Shown: positions 27,993-36,646 of the stretch, in pieces
Position numbering within the stretch: position 1 is the first letter of the stretch
How the letters are laid out: the number at the start of each line of letters is the position of its first letter
Assembly: GCA_028716365.1 (NCBI GenBank)
Contig: JAQUPZ010000010.1
Span: 1 to 64,000, forward strand
Source of the DNA: Kiritimatiellia bacterium
GTDB taxonomy: Bacteria; Verrucomicrobiota; Kiritimatiellia; UBA8416; YA12-FULL-48-11
Length of the DNA: 64,000 nt
Direction of reading: 5' to 3'
The notes under the pieces: model-generated
Databases searched by the model: none
What the model was told of the DNA's origin: nothing
What the model saw: the letters and a program-made list of their open reading frames with translations, nothing else
Program-made: the position numbers and the translations under genes

Positions 27993-30056
27993 TCAGTTGA
28001 AAGAGGTACTGCCCTTCATGCCGCAGCTTTTTCTTATTTTATTAAATTCTGATTTATATTCTTCCAATTTTTCTCCGCGTATGGACTGACCCGACATTGT
28101 TACAGGATTGACGAAAGTCAGATCTTTACCACTGAGCGCTGCGGCAAGTGAGATATCACCCCATTTAAGAATACCGGGAAGATGAACACCCATGCTGAAA
28201 AAGTCAATAGTCTCCCTGTTATCAAAAAGATAGCTTACAGGAGCATCGCGGAGTACTAGCTTATCGACTTTCCCTCCCAATGTCACAAGGAACAATCCGG
28301 CAAGTCCTGATTCCCTTGTTCCATCAATACTTATTTTCCTGGCTTTATATTCTGAAGAAAGAAATTGTATCACCACATTCAACTCCTTGACCCATTCACC
28401 AATGACCGTTTTTCCCAACCAGAGATTGGCGCGGGCTAATGTATGAAGTTTTGCAAGTTTGTCATTGGACGCAGATAAAAACGAGGCAGCTTCACCAGTT
28501 CCGGAAAGATCGACAATAACGAGACCCGTGCCTTTTTCCCTTAATTCAACAAGTAATGACGGAAGAATACCTTTCGCCCCGTCAGGACTTGATATTATAG
28601 TGTAACCAAGAGACTTCTTTCCGGGTGCGTTATGCCAAAGAGGAATAAGTTTGCCATCGGAAGTCTCCAGGGTGAACTTGTCCCATCCTGATACCGACGA
28701 ATATTTATTTATTTTCTTCAGGACCGGTTCGTCATGTATCCTTAAAATCTCTTTTAAATCCTGCTTCTTCTGATTCTTATCAAAAGATCTGGCATCAAGA
28801 TACGCCAGCCGCAGTTCATTACCCCGTTTTCTGCAGAATTCAGCAGTACTGACAATCCGTGTATCACGTTTCCCTTCCGGGTAAACCATAAGTTTTTCCT
28901 GTGGCTGACGGTCGGTTTCAGGTATCTCTTTTCTGGCCGCACCCGGAGGTATCCCTTTAAGATTCACATTAAACAAATCAATCATCCCTTCCCTTGTTGC
29001 GGGAGGATAGGAATGGGGACCATCAAAAACAAGATGACTGAACTTATTACTTGCTCCGTACATTGCAAATATTGGCAATGCATTACTGTAACTTCTCAAC
29101 ATTTCAGAGGGATAAAAAGCAGGATTACCGTCTTTAAGTCCGTTGGATATCATCAATGCCCTTGGAGCAGCCAGGGCAAGCACCCCGGATTCCTCAGTAA
29201 AAGTCAACCCGTCAATCAGAACTTCGCATATACAATTATGACCCATTACATACGATTCGAATGTACCGACGCTGACAACCGGAACTGCGGCTTTAACACG
29301 CTCATCCATTGCTGTCAGCCACATGGTCTGGTTCCCTCCTCCACTGGCACCTGTCGCTCCTATCTTTTCAGGATCAACACATGGTAACGAACGTAGAAGA
29401 TCCACACCTCTCATGTTATCAGTTATCTGGAGGCCCATTAACGATTCCCCGATATTCATAAGCGATGCGCCCAGATTGGCGCCATGATATTCAAAGGTAC
29501 CATGGTGCGTGGTACGTTCTCCTGCACCCCACGGGTCTATTGTCATACTCACATAACCGTTAAGGGCCAGGGTATAACCCAGGTCCTGCGCCCCCAGTCT
29601 TCCGTTTTTGTGGTGGCCTGCCAGGACTATTGCAGCAGGGAATGGTCCTTTTCCGTCAGGAATATAAAGATTTGCAGTGGCATAAATCCCCGGCCGGGTT
29701 TGAAATGAGATATTTTTAACTGTATATCCTTTCATGTCAAACACGCAGGTCTCTTCCATATTTAATGGCAAATCCTGACTTGTCAGGGCGCCTGTTCTTT
29801 TGCTGATTTTATCTTTCAGTTGGACCCTGTAAATTTCCCAATCTTTCAGATTATCAGGCAACCGGTGTTCACCAAATCTGACAGCAGCTTCAAACCTTGC
29901 TCTGCCTGCTATCAGGTCAGCGTGATTTTCAGGAAGAATAAAAGGCAAACCATTTGTTCCTTCCGTCCTGGAAGTCGATTGATTATTCGGTGATGAATAA
30001 CAATTCAGGGAAATTACACAAATAAGATTTAAACAAAGTAATATAGTATGTTTCAT
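27993..30056 (-). CDS. Acetylxylan-esterase-like alpha/beta hydrolase (secreted)
   Basis: 687 residues with an N-terminal signal peptide. The first catalytic half has PAAIVLAGHHKNGR (oxyanion region), TIDPWGAGERTTH and the nucleophile elbow GATGASGGGNQ (Ser238), as in acetylxylan esterase and dienelactone-hydrolase-like proteins of the PVC group. The second half (~450-687) again looks like an alpha/beta-hydrolase, with LVIVDLSGTGEAA and ISIDGTRESGLAGLF, so the protein may be a tandem of one active and one degenerate hydrolase. Likely periplasmic deacylation of plant or algal glycans. It heads the operon that runs down to 21.9 kb; a palindromic repeat lies upstream. Confidence 0.78.
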   Translation of the reverse strand: MKHTILLCLNLICVISLNCYSSPNNQSTSRTEGTNGLPFILPENHADLIAGRARFEAAVRFGEHRLPDNLKDWEIYRVQLKDKISKRTGALTSQDLPLNMEETCVFDMKGYTVKNISFQTRPGIYATANLYIPDGKGPFPAAIVLAGHHKNGRLGAQDLGYTLALNGYVSMTIDPWGAGERTTHHGTFEYHGANLGASLMNIGESLMGLQITDNMRGVDLLRSLPCVDPEKIGATGASGGGNQTMWLTAMDERVKAAVPVVSVGTFESYVMGHNCICEVLIDGLTFTEESGVLALAAPRALMISNGLKDGNPAFYPSEMLRSYSNALPIFAMYGASNKFSHLVFDGPHSYPPATREGMIDLFNVNLKGIPPGAARKEIPETDRQPQEKLMVYPEGKRDTRIVSTAEFCRKRGNELRLAYLDARSFDKNQKKQDLKEILRIHDEPVLKKINKYSSVSGWDKFTLETSDGKLIPLWHNAPGKKSLGYTIISSPDGAKGILPSLLVELREKGTGLVIVDLSGTGEAASFLSASNDKLAKLHTLARANLWLGKTVIGEWVKELNVVIQFLSSEYKARKISIDGTRESGLAGLFLVTLGGKVDKLVLRDAPVSYLFDNRETIDFFSMGVHLPGILKWGDISLAAALSGKDLTFVNPVTMSGQSIRGEKLEEYKSEFNKIRKSCGMKGSTSFN

Positions 30057-30176
30057 TGTTCAGTTCTTCGTTGTCGCCAATGGCGCCATGCATACCGTGT
30101 TACGTATTTATTTCTTTTATAAGAGATTTTATGTCTAAAATACTGTCTTCGGCCAGTTGTAAACACACCTCTGGTT

Positions 30177-30360
30177 CGCCATGTTTCATGGCGATGTAAA
30201 CGTGTTGCGTATTTTATTTCCCAGCTGAATAATTTGCGTCAAATGGGTTCGAATGCACGGCGCCTGAAGTCCGAGGTATACTCATGGTATCCGAGGACTT
30301 CAGCAACACAGCAGACGAACACAGATCACACAAATTCATGCAGCGTAAAATACGCAATAC
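30177..30360. repeat. Nested-palindrome element A
   Basis: This fills most of the gene-free stretch 30057-30387. A short hairpin CGCCATG-TTT-CATGGCG (30177-30193) is followed by TGTAAACG. Outer arms at 30204-30240 and about 30326-30360 pair imperfectly around TTGCGTATTTTA/TAAAATACGCAA. GTTCG (30247-30251) pairs with CGAAC (30316-30320). A 40-nt central hairpin at 30264-30303 begins CTGAAGTCC and ends GGACTTCAG. Nearly the same sequence recurs as element B. A degraded partial unit (CGCCAATGGCG start) lies at about 30072-30105. It sits 28 bp past the 3' end of the oxidoreductase gene. Confidence 0.75.
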
Positions 30361-30387
30361 AATCCCCTGCAAACAGAAAACCCGATA

Positions 30388-31800
30388 TTAACCCAATAAC
30401 TTGCTAAACCATGATGTCTTTATATCTTTAAGTTCCCATCCCTTGCGAAAATATGGTTTAACGTACTCGTTGGCTTTCTCATTATTGGTGAAACGCAGCT
30501 TCTTGCCATCCCACAGTAGTTTCTCGTTCGGAAAACGCCAGGATATGGCTGCAAGCAGCATCCATTCCGTGTAAGGGCCGGCAATACTGAAGTTGGAGCA
30601 TGCCGGCTCTCCGCCCTTGCAGGCTTCTATCCAGTTCTTGTAATGTCCCAGTGAACGTTTAATTACTTCCGGCGGTTTCTGGAAGTCTTTCATCTTCGAC
30701 TCCGGCAACAGGCGGACACTTTCGCCACGTCCGTTCGTACCCATGTAACCTTTTGTACCGATGAACAATTCGTTATATGCGAATGGTTTGACATCCTTTG
30801 GTTCGGCAATCTCTTTTGGCGGTTTGAAGTTGGCGGTCATTTTACCCTCATACCAATAGAGTGTCACTGGAGGCATTTTCCCTGACGGAACGTTTTTATT
30901 CGGGCGCTCCGGGAACTCAAACTTGCATGAATAATGAGGATATGTGACAGGATTCACCTCATCCACTGCTGTACATTCAACGCTCGTGGGATTGCCAAGT
31001 TGCAGCCCCCAGTTGGCGGGTCCCAGCATGTGGATACCCCAGTCACCGATCATCTGTGTGCCATAATCCAAGAATCCGCGCCAGTGCCACGGATGGATCT
31101 TCGAGCTGTATGTATGTTCCCGGGTACGGCCAGTCCAGAGGTCCCACATCATTGTCCTGGGTACTTCCTCAACAGGCGGCCATTCCTTTATACCGCGCGC
31201 AAAGCCGCCTCCACACATCGAATGCACTTCGGTTATGTCACCAAGCTGGCCGCTCCACATGATTTCACATGCCACGCGCGTAGCTACCGAAGAGTACCCC
31301 TGGTTTCCCATCTGGGTGGGCACTTTGTATTTCTCTGCAGCCTTCGTCAACAGGCGGGCTTCCCAGACGCTCTGTGTAAGCGGCTTCTGGCAGTGAACAC
31401 CGAGTCCTCTTTCCATTGCCCACAACGCCACCGAGGCATGCATGTGGTCGGGTATCGTAATAGTCACCCCGTCGAGGTTTTTGTATTCCTTGTCCAGCAT
31501 CTCGCGAAAGTCCCTGTACTTTTTGGCATTTGGATATTTCTCGGCCGCTTTATTAAGGAAATTCTCGTCCACATCACAAAGAGCATAAATATTTTCACTG
31601 CTTACACCATTAACATCACCCAGTCCCTGCATGCCTCCCACGCCGACAGAACCAATGTTAATCTTGTCGCTCGGCGCCAGTTTACCCGAGCGCGCCACCA
31701 CATGCCGTGGCACTAATGAAAAAGCAGCAACCGCTGCTGTTGTTGCTCCAATGAACTTACGCCTGGTGATATTATTTTCCCCTTTACGTTCGCTTTTCAT
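30388..31800 (-). CDS. Gfo/Idh/MocA family oxidoreductase (Tat-exported)
   Basis: 470 residues from the ATG at 31800, preferred over an upstream TTG (31815) and ATG (31806) because AAAGGA lies 6 bp before it. A twin-arginine leader ITRRKFIGATTAAVAAFSL precedes a Rossmann domain with NIGSVGVGGMQGLG (NAD(P) binding) and the family signature HCQKPLTQS in place of the usual EKPL. The C-terminal alpha/beta substrate domain includes WDLWTGRTREHTY and IHPWHWRGFLDYG. Proteins of this subgroup are abundant in Planctomycetota and Lentisphaerota and probably oxidise or rearrange sugars outside the cytoplasm with a bound cofactor. Exact substrate not known. Confidence 0.88.
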   Translation of the reverse strand: MKSERKGENNITRRKFIGATTAAVAAFSLVPRHVVARSGKLAPSDKINIGSVGVGGMQGLGDVNGVSSENIYALCDVDENFLNKAAEKYPNAKKYRDFREMLDKEYKNLDGVTITIPDHMHASVALWAMERGLGVHCQKPLTQSVWEARLLTKAAEKYKVPTQMGNQGYSSVATRVACEIMWSGQLGDITEVHSMCGGGFARGIKEWPPVEEVPRTMMWDLWTGRTREHTYSSKIHPWHWRGFLDYGTQMIGDWGIHMLGPANWGLQLGNPTSVECTAVDEVNPVTYPHYSCKFEFPERPNKNVPSGKMPPVTLYWYEGKMTANFKPPKEIAEPKDVKPFAYNELFIGTKGYMGTNGRGESVRLLPESKMKDFQKPPEVIKRSLGHYKNWIEACKGGEPACSNFSIAGPYTEWMLLAAISWRFPNEKLLWDGKKLRFTNNEKANEYVKPYFRKGWELKDIKTSWFSKLLG

Positions 31801-31898
31801 GATCATTCCTTTCAATAGAATACTGCTACTCCAACACCCCTGTTTCCGCTACCAGTTTTCCTTCACATACTAAAACGCAATCAATGGCGTATGGCCGG

Positions 31899-33425
31899 CT
31901 ATGCTCCAAACTTAAAGGAGTAGATATCGGCGTCTTTCATGGTTATCTCCATCCTGACCGGCTTCCCCGCGAGCGATGCCAAATCACCGTTCTCAAAGAC
32001 AACCCTTCTGTCAAGGCTGTCACCGAACAATTCACAGGAGTCAAGCGTAGAACCTTCACTGATGAGCCTGATCCTGACATGGCCAACCGCGGAAGTCGCA
32101 AAGTTTATCGACAGGGAACTACCGTCAAATATGAACGGCCTGGTCACCACTTTACAGGGCTTGTATGTGGCATGGTAGGATACAAAACCATCTATTCTTA
32201 TCGTATAGCGTCGCAGTTTGGATGGTATCCCGGACCAATGATTGTCAAAAGCGTACATTGAAAGCTCCCTGGGCGCGCACGGCAGATCACTTTCGGTTTC
32301 AATCATGCCGAGCGCCGGGTAGCAGTCGCCATAGACCCAGTTATACTCGCGCTCCGGTCCCGGTGTCATAAATGCTTCTTCCCAGCGCTTCCACTTCCTG
32401 CCGTCACGCGAAGACATGAACACGCAGTCGGTAATGGTGAGGCCATAACGCGGATGCGATTTCATGCGCGCCTTGCGTCTGTCCGCGCCCGCAAGTTGAT
32501 CAAAGTTCGGGGTCCATTTCTTCTTTTCCACATACCGTGACGGGAACCCGACAAACACATGATCCGCGCGATAGTAAGGCTGAACAACATTGGTATAGAG
32601 CGGATAGTCGTCGGCACCGCCGAAATCGAGCAAGACAGGGTCCGTCCAATTCTTGAAGTCCTTTGATACGATCCAGCGGATATCCCTGACGCCGGCATTC
32701 AAATCCTTGCCCGGCACATTATGGAAGTCTCGGATATAACATATGTACTGCTTCGCATGCTTGTCCCAGAAAGCGATATTGAGCGTGTCGAATTTACCCT
32801 TATCTGTTATGTGCCATGCTTTCCGGAAATGGATACCGTCTTCACTCGTATAACACCACAAAAAGTGGTCCTTGCTATCGACGGCAACCCCTTTGTAAAG
32901 CTCGCTCTTGGGACAATCGGGATTCGTATCCTTGAACACCGAGAAATTATCGAATCTATTGGTGTTGTGGTCCAGGATGATATTGTTTGCCTTTGAGCCC
33001 TTGAACTCGCAGATATTGAGATCGGGTTTGGTCCACGTCTTGCCATCCTTGCTCTCGGCGTAACAGACGACGATCGGCCCATGCCGTGATGCAGCGGGAC
33101 CCAGCATCTCCCAGCCGAGGTAATAGAGCCGGTAGAGCCCGTCGTCCTTCAGGATACAGTGGTAATCACAGCCGTCGCCTTCCCACGGTGCATTGTGGTC
33201 GATAACAACCTCTTTTGCCTGCGGCCTGTGCAACATCAGTTCAGCCGTGGTCTGTCTGGTGTCGATAAGATATTCATCCCAGAACACTTCACGGCGGCTT
33301 CCGATGTTGACGGAATTTGACATCTTCATTTTTTTATTGGCCCGCAGCCACGATGGTAAAGCCACCGCCGCTATTTCCAACCCCGTCACCTTCAGAAAAT
33401 TCCGCCTGTTATATAAAGTATTCAT
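31899..33425 (-). CDS. Tat-exported glycosidase-like beta-propeller protein
   Basis: 508 residues. Leader NRRNFLKVTGLEIAAVALP is twin-arginine. The mature region starts SRREVFWDEYLIDTRQTT, equivalent to RQLFVDDFLIEK in the gene at 4991-6688, and shows the same propeller pattern: YRLYYLGWEM, CYAESKDGKTWTKPD, WCYTSEDGIHFRK and FMSSRDGRKWKRWE. A C-terminal beta-sandwich (~400-508) follows. This suggests a GH32/43-like fold acting on a saccharide in the periplasm; no catalytic residues were assigned. It lies 99 bp upstream of the oxidoreductase in the same direction. Confidence 0.62.
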   Translation of the reverse strand: MNTLYNRRNFLKVTGLEIAAVALPSWLRANKKMKMSNSVNIGSRREVFWDEYLIDTRQTTAELMLHRPQAKEVVIDHNAPWEGDGCDYHCILKDDGLYRLYYLGWEMLGPAASRHGPIVVCYAESKDGKTWTKPDLNICEFKGSKANNIILDHNTNRFDNFSVFKDTNPDCPKSELYKGVAVDSKDHFLWCYTSEDGIHFRKAWHITDKGKFDTLNIAFWDKHAKQYICYIRDFHNVPGKDLNAGVRDIRWIVSKDFKNWTDPVLLDFGGADDYPLYTNVVQPYYRADHVFVGFPSRYVEKKKWTPNFDQLAGADRRKARMKSHPRYGLTITDCVFMSSRDGRKWKRWEEAFMTPGPEREYNWVYGDCYPALGMIETESDLPCAPRELSMYAFDNHWSGIPSKLRRYTIRIDGFVSYHATYKPCKVVTRPFIFDGSSLSINFATSAVGHVRIRLISEGSTLDSCELFGDSLDRRVVFENGDLASLAGKPVRMEITMKDADIYSFKFGA

Positions 33426-33520
33426 GGTATTGTAATGACTTTCCTGTTTTCAATTTGTTCAGGGATTCTGCATTAGAAACTCTGAAGGTGTCAACGGCTA
33501 ACCTCTGCTTATTGATCATG

Positions 33521-33946
33521 TTATTGTGTCTTGAGGGAAATCCTGGCCCTCATCTTGCCATTATATTCACCGGTCAACACGCCATTGGTGTAAGCAAGCT
33601 GGATTTTGGGTTTCGAAAAACAAAGTCCATTTGTTCCGTCAATCCCCGCCATGTCCCATGAATTGGTCACTTTTCCATGATCAACGGAAAGACGCAGATG
33701 CGACTTGCCGTCATCAGTTTTGGATATGACAGCCCGGGCATGACAAGTCCCGCACTTGGGCTGTGGTTTCATGACAAGTTTGTCCTTGATCTTATTGTCA
33801 TAACTCTCAAACGGCTTGAAATCGCCTTCGAGCTTAACTGATCCGGAACGATTGCTCTCGTCTGAAATCGCAATGGTTCGAAAGACCGCCATGACAATTA
33901 CAGTAATGCCTATATATCCAATCCGCGTAAGTCTGCCGGTTTTCAT
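33521..33946 (-). CDS. Small exported protein with a single CXXCH haem-binding motif
   Basis: 141 residues from the ATG at 33946 (AGAGG 8 bp upstream). An N-terminal hydrophobic segment (IGYIGITVIVMAVF) is a signal peptide or anchor. The mature part holds KCGTCHA, one CXXCH motif that would bind haem c covalently, followed by a beta-rich C-terminal half (HLRLSVDHGKV, IQLAYTNGVLTG). No methionine ligand was assigned with confidence. I do not recognise the family. It could be a mono-haem cytochrome or a protein whose CxxCH binds metal. It is close to another small exported protein (34016-34663) and may share its transcript. Confidence 0.55.
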   Translation of the reverse strand: MKTGRLTRIGYIGITVIVMAVFRTIAISDESNRSGSVKLEGDFKPFESYDNKIKDKLVMKPQPKCGTCHARAVISKTDDGKSHLRLSVDHGKVTNSWDMAGIDGTNGLCFSKPKIQLAYTNGVLTGEYNGKMRARISLKTQ

Positions 33947-34015
33947 GAATGAACCTCTTGTTCTCAACTTGCCGGATAATTCTGCATCAGAAACTCGGCA
34001 GGTGTCAACCCTCGA

Positions 34016-34663
34016 TCATTTGACGGGCAAAGCGTCAGCAGTAGTTTCTTCCGGGAACCTGTACCCGTCTTTCCGGAGCTGCAGGAACTCCTTCAGTGTG
34101 ATGCCTGGTATTTCCCGATACACTCTGACAGAAACCGGCGTTCCATCGCTTTTTGAGTAATTATGGGTACCGGCTTCAATAACATTTGTGATGAAAAATT
34201 TTTCTCCCTTGGAAAGCGGCTGAGGCTTTTCCAGCTGGACGAGTACCAGGGCCGGGGAAGTGCTGGTTGCCGTATCTGTTTTCCGGGCTGGTATATAGAC
34301 GAGTATACGTTTCTCATCGAGGATATCATGAACTTGTCCGGTTATTGTTACAAACGGTACCGGTTTGCCGCCCTTCATCCCGTAACGCCCCATTATCCTG
34401 GCATTATATAATTGCGCCGGATGCCTCTGTAGACGATCATCGAGATAGACCTTCCTTACTGCTTCCTGCTGCTTTAACTTTTTCTCCTGCTCAGCTTCCC
34501 TCAGTTTCTGGATCTCCAGCCTGTCCTTATCCCTGTGTTGCTCTTCCATTTCTTTGTCACGCTCTTTATCGTGACTGCTTTTTCTGACAGCACTATGTGC
34601 CGTTGCCTGAAGGAAAAAGAGTATGACGATCCATGATACTGCTGTTTTACAAGGCACTTTCAT
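34016..34663 (-). CDS. Exported protein of unknown function with coiled-coil segment
   Basis: 215 residues from the ATG at 34663, preceded by GGAAAA. A signal peptide (VSWIVILFFLQATAHSA) is followed by a highly charged helix rich in Glu, Lys, Arg and Gln (residues ~30-75), probably a coiled coil. The C-terminal ~120 residues form a beta domain with PFVTITGQVHDILDEKRILVYI and KFFITNVIEAGTHNYSK, a shape like a small OB or SH3-type barrel. No family recognised. It lies 69 bp upstream of the CXXCH protein on the same strand. Confidence 0.5.
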   Translation of the reverse strand: MKVPCKTAVSWIVILFFLQATAHSAVRKSSHDKERDKEMEEQHRDKDRLEIQKLREAEQEKKLKQQEAVRKVYLDDRLQRHPAQLYNARIMGRYGMKGGKPVPFVTITGQVHDILDEKRILVYIPARKTDTATSTSPALVLVQLEKPQPLSKGEKFFITNVIEAGTHNYSKSDGTPVSVRVYREIPGITLKEFLQLRKDGYRFPEETTADALPVK

Positions 34664-34856
34664 GTCGTTTTCCGGTGTTCCCGTCACAAATTATAACGTA
34701 AAGATACTTCTGTTTATTATGAGTATTTTCCAGAAATCCAGTGTTAAGAGCAATCCCGGAAAGTTTAGAACGGTTTAAGAAATGCTGTAGCCGAGTATAT
34801 CGCCGTGCAGTAGTAAAGTGACGCCCCGACTCCCGGCAGGTGGGGGTATCTGAAAT

Positions 34857-34911
34857 CCTGGCCCTTGGCCAGGTGTAAATGCGGCTCGAATTTCATTTCT
34901 TCGATGGAAGA
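34857..34911. repeat. Truncated nested-palindrome element C
   Basis: A perfect hairpin CCTGGCC-CTT-GGCCAGG (34857-34873) is followed by TGTAAATGCGGCTCGAATTT and a CTTCGATGGAAGA segment. The part after the hairpin matches the left arm of element D at 52.8 kb, but no right arm is present, so this is a half element. It occupies the gene-free stretch 34664-35145 together with element B; the rest of that stretch shows nothing clear. Confidence 0.6.
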
Positions 34912-34930
34912 AGTCTACAGACTCCGGATT

Positions 34931-35112
34931 GGCGCCAAAGGCGCCATGTAAACGCGTTGCGCATTTTACTTCCCAGCTGAATTATTTGCGTCAGATGAGT
35001 TCGGATGCAAGGCGCCTGAAGTCCAAGGTATACTCATGGTATCCGAGGACTTCAGCAACACAGCAGACGAACACAGATCACGCAAATTCATTCAGCTTAA
35101 AATGCGCAACGC
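34931..35112. repeat. Nested-palindrome element B
   Basis: Close copy of element A. A leading hairpin GGCGCC-AAA-GGCGCC is followed by TGTAAACGCG. Outer arms run from 34954 (GCGTTGCGCATTTTA) to 35112 (TAAAATGCGCAACGC). The 40-nt central hairpin at 35016-35055 differs from that of A at one base. It ends 33 bp before the 3' end of the Tat TIM-barrel gene. Confidence 0.75.
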
Positions 35113-35145
35113 ATCGGATCCCAACACGATCTAACCTCGACAACT

Positions 35146-36084
35146 CTATGCCAACCACGGCCGCTCGCGTTTCAACTTACCCGCGAGCAGATTCCTGACA
35201 ATCGTTGCATCCTCTTCCATCTCGTAATCAAACATCCCCGCCACACACACATCCGCCCCGCCTTCAAAGGCATACTTGAAACCTTCACCCGGACGCACGA
35301 TCCCCGCCCCCAGAACCTTGTACGCAATCCATGGCTTCTTCACACCCTTCATAAACTCAATTACCTTCTCCGGAGTATCACAGTGAAAATCAGCCTTATT
35401 TAACGTTTTGAAATAAAAATCGACGGGCACCTTTTCTTTCTCGCATGTCATCGGTACCTCGAGCATATGCCCACCGGTACCCGCTATCAACCCGTTCAAC
35501 TTGACGAATTCGACCACCTTGGCGATAAGGTCTACTTTGCCTTCTTTAATCCATTTGTCAGCAAGACCGCCCTGAACGAATATACCTGTGGCACCCTGGT
35601 CTATGGCGAATTTCAAATTAGTTGTAAGGTCTTCCGGCTTTGGATTGCACTGCGCGAGCCACTGGATCTTCCCGCCTCTTTCCTTCCAGTATTTATTGAG
35701 CAGTCTGATTCCCCTGCTCTCAGCATCGCGGACTGAATTATTCATGATAATCGTATTGATGCCGTTTTTCTCCGCAGTTTCAAAAATCTCCAGGATCTTC
35801 TCATCCGTAAGATAATGTTTCATCAGGCCGGGCACAAAAAGAAGGTTCCTGCCGTAGGCATATCCGTTGATCTGGTTGCCGCCTGCTATCAGCCGGCTCA
35901 TCTCAACGTTGCCGATCTTCGCCATCGGTAGTTTTGCTCCACCCTGTGCCGGTTTCGCTGCTGCCGCCTGATCACCCTCCTTCGCCAGTACAGTTTTCTT
36001 GTCAAGACCCAGCCCCGCTGCCACTGAAGCCGACACCGCCATTGATCGTTTTAAAAACCCGCGCCGATTAATATCATTCTTCAT
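35146..36084 (-). CDS. Tat-exported TIM-barrel protein, aldo/keto-reductase-like start
   Basis: 312 residues. The leader NRRGFLKRSMAVSASVAAG is twin-arginine, followed by an Ala/Lys-rich linker. The first strand, LPMAKIGNVEMSRLIAGGNQI, resembles the opening of aldo/keto reductases; barrel strands such as GINTIIMNNS, GATGIFVQGG and PWIAYKVLGAGI follow. The AKR catalytic Tyr/Lys/His set was not identified, so an active AKR is uncertain. Similar proteins occur widely in Lentisphaerota and Planctomycetota without assigned function. AAGGAG ribosome binding site. Confidence 0.55.
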   Translation of the reverse strand: MKNDINRRGFLKRSMAVSASVAAGLGLDKKTVLAKEGDQAAAAKPAQGGAKLPMAKIGNVEMSRLIAGGNQINGYAYGRNLLFVPGLMKHYLTDEKILEIFETAEKNGINTIIMNNSVRDAESRGIRLLNKYWKERGGKIQWLAQCNPKPEDLTTNLKFAIDQGATGIFVQGGLADKWIKEGKVDLIAKVVEFVKLNGLIAGTGGHMLEVPMTCEKEKVPVDFYFKTLNKADFHCDTPEKVIEFMKGVKKPWIAYKVLGAGIVRPGEGFKYAFEGGADVCVAGMFDYEMEEDATIVRNLLAGKLKRERPWLA

Positions 36085-36170
36085 GGTTTGTTCTCCTTGT
36101 TAATAAACTCCCGTTTTCCAAAACCTCGACAGCCAGCTTTCAAAGCCTGACGCTGACGAATAATTTTGTT

Positions 36171-36524
36171 TTATCTTTTTGGCGCAAATACGCGATTACA
36201 GTCTTTGCACCGGTAAATCGCCATGATTTTCGTCATAGTCTTTTCGTAATCGATGTCTTTTATATACTCGACATGAGGAGAGTTACATGTCGGACAACGT
36301 CGCGATGTCCGACGTTCATCTTCGGCTAACATTTCGGCATCCCAGATCTCTGTCGCTTTGCAAGCGGACTCGTAAATATCATCTTGCACAAGGACTTCAG
36401 CAGCATCAATTCCATTTTCATCGGTGGTATTACGTGTCTCACACGCAATACCCTGTTCTACCAGGAAAGCTGCGAGCAATTGTGCGTATTCCGGGGTCAA
36501 TGTTGCTATCGTTTTCATATGCAT
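36171..36524 (-). CDS. DUF2007-like protein with C-terminal zinc ribbon
   Basis: 117 residues. The N-terminal ~65 (MKTIATLTPEYAQLLAAFLVEQGI, then a V-x-V-x-x-D strand) fit DUF2007, a ferredoxin-like 'putative signal transducing' domain. The C-terminal half is a zinc ribbon with CPTC and CKDC pairs (residues ~79-82 and ~107-110). A small cytoplasmic protein; partner unknown. The next gene upstream is the Tat TIM-barrel protein's neighbour on the same strand. Confidence 0.7.
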   Translation of the reverse strand: MHMKTIATLTPEYAQLLAAFLVEQGIACETRNTTDENGIDAAEVLVQDDIYESACKATEIWDAEMLAEDERRTSRRCPTCNSPHVEYIKDIDYEKTMTKIMAIYRCKDCNRVFAPKR

Positions 36525-36646
36525 CCAAAAAAAATATTAAACTGACCGAAGTCCCCTCGCTTCACTTTCTTAATTTTTAAGGGCGGCCCCCACCCCCCGT
36601 CAATACCTATATACGAGGACTGCCCCTAATTATCTGACCCTAATTA

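Noticed and set aside
30177..35112. CRISPR array or integron attC sites
   Set aside because: The elements are single copies at separate loci with no regular repeat-spacer pattern, no cas or integrase gene, and no GTTRRRY/RYYYAAC core at the ends.
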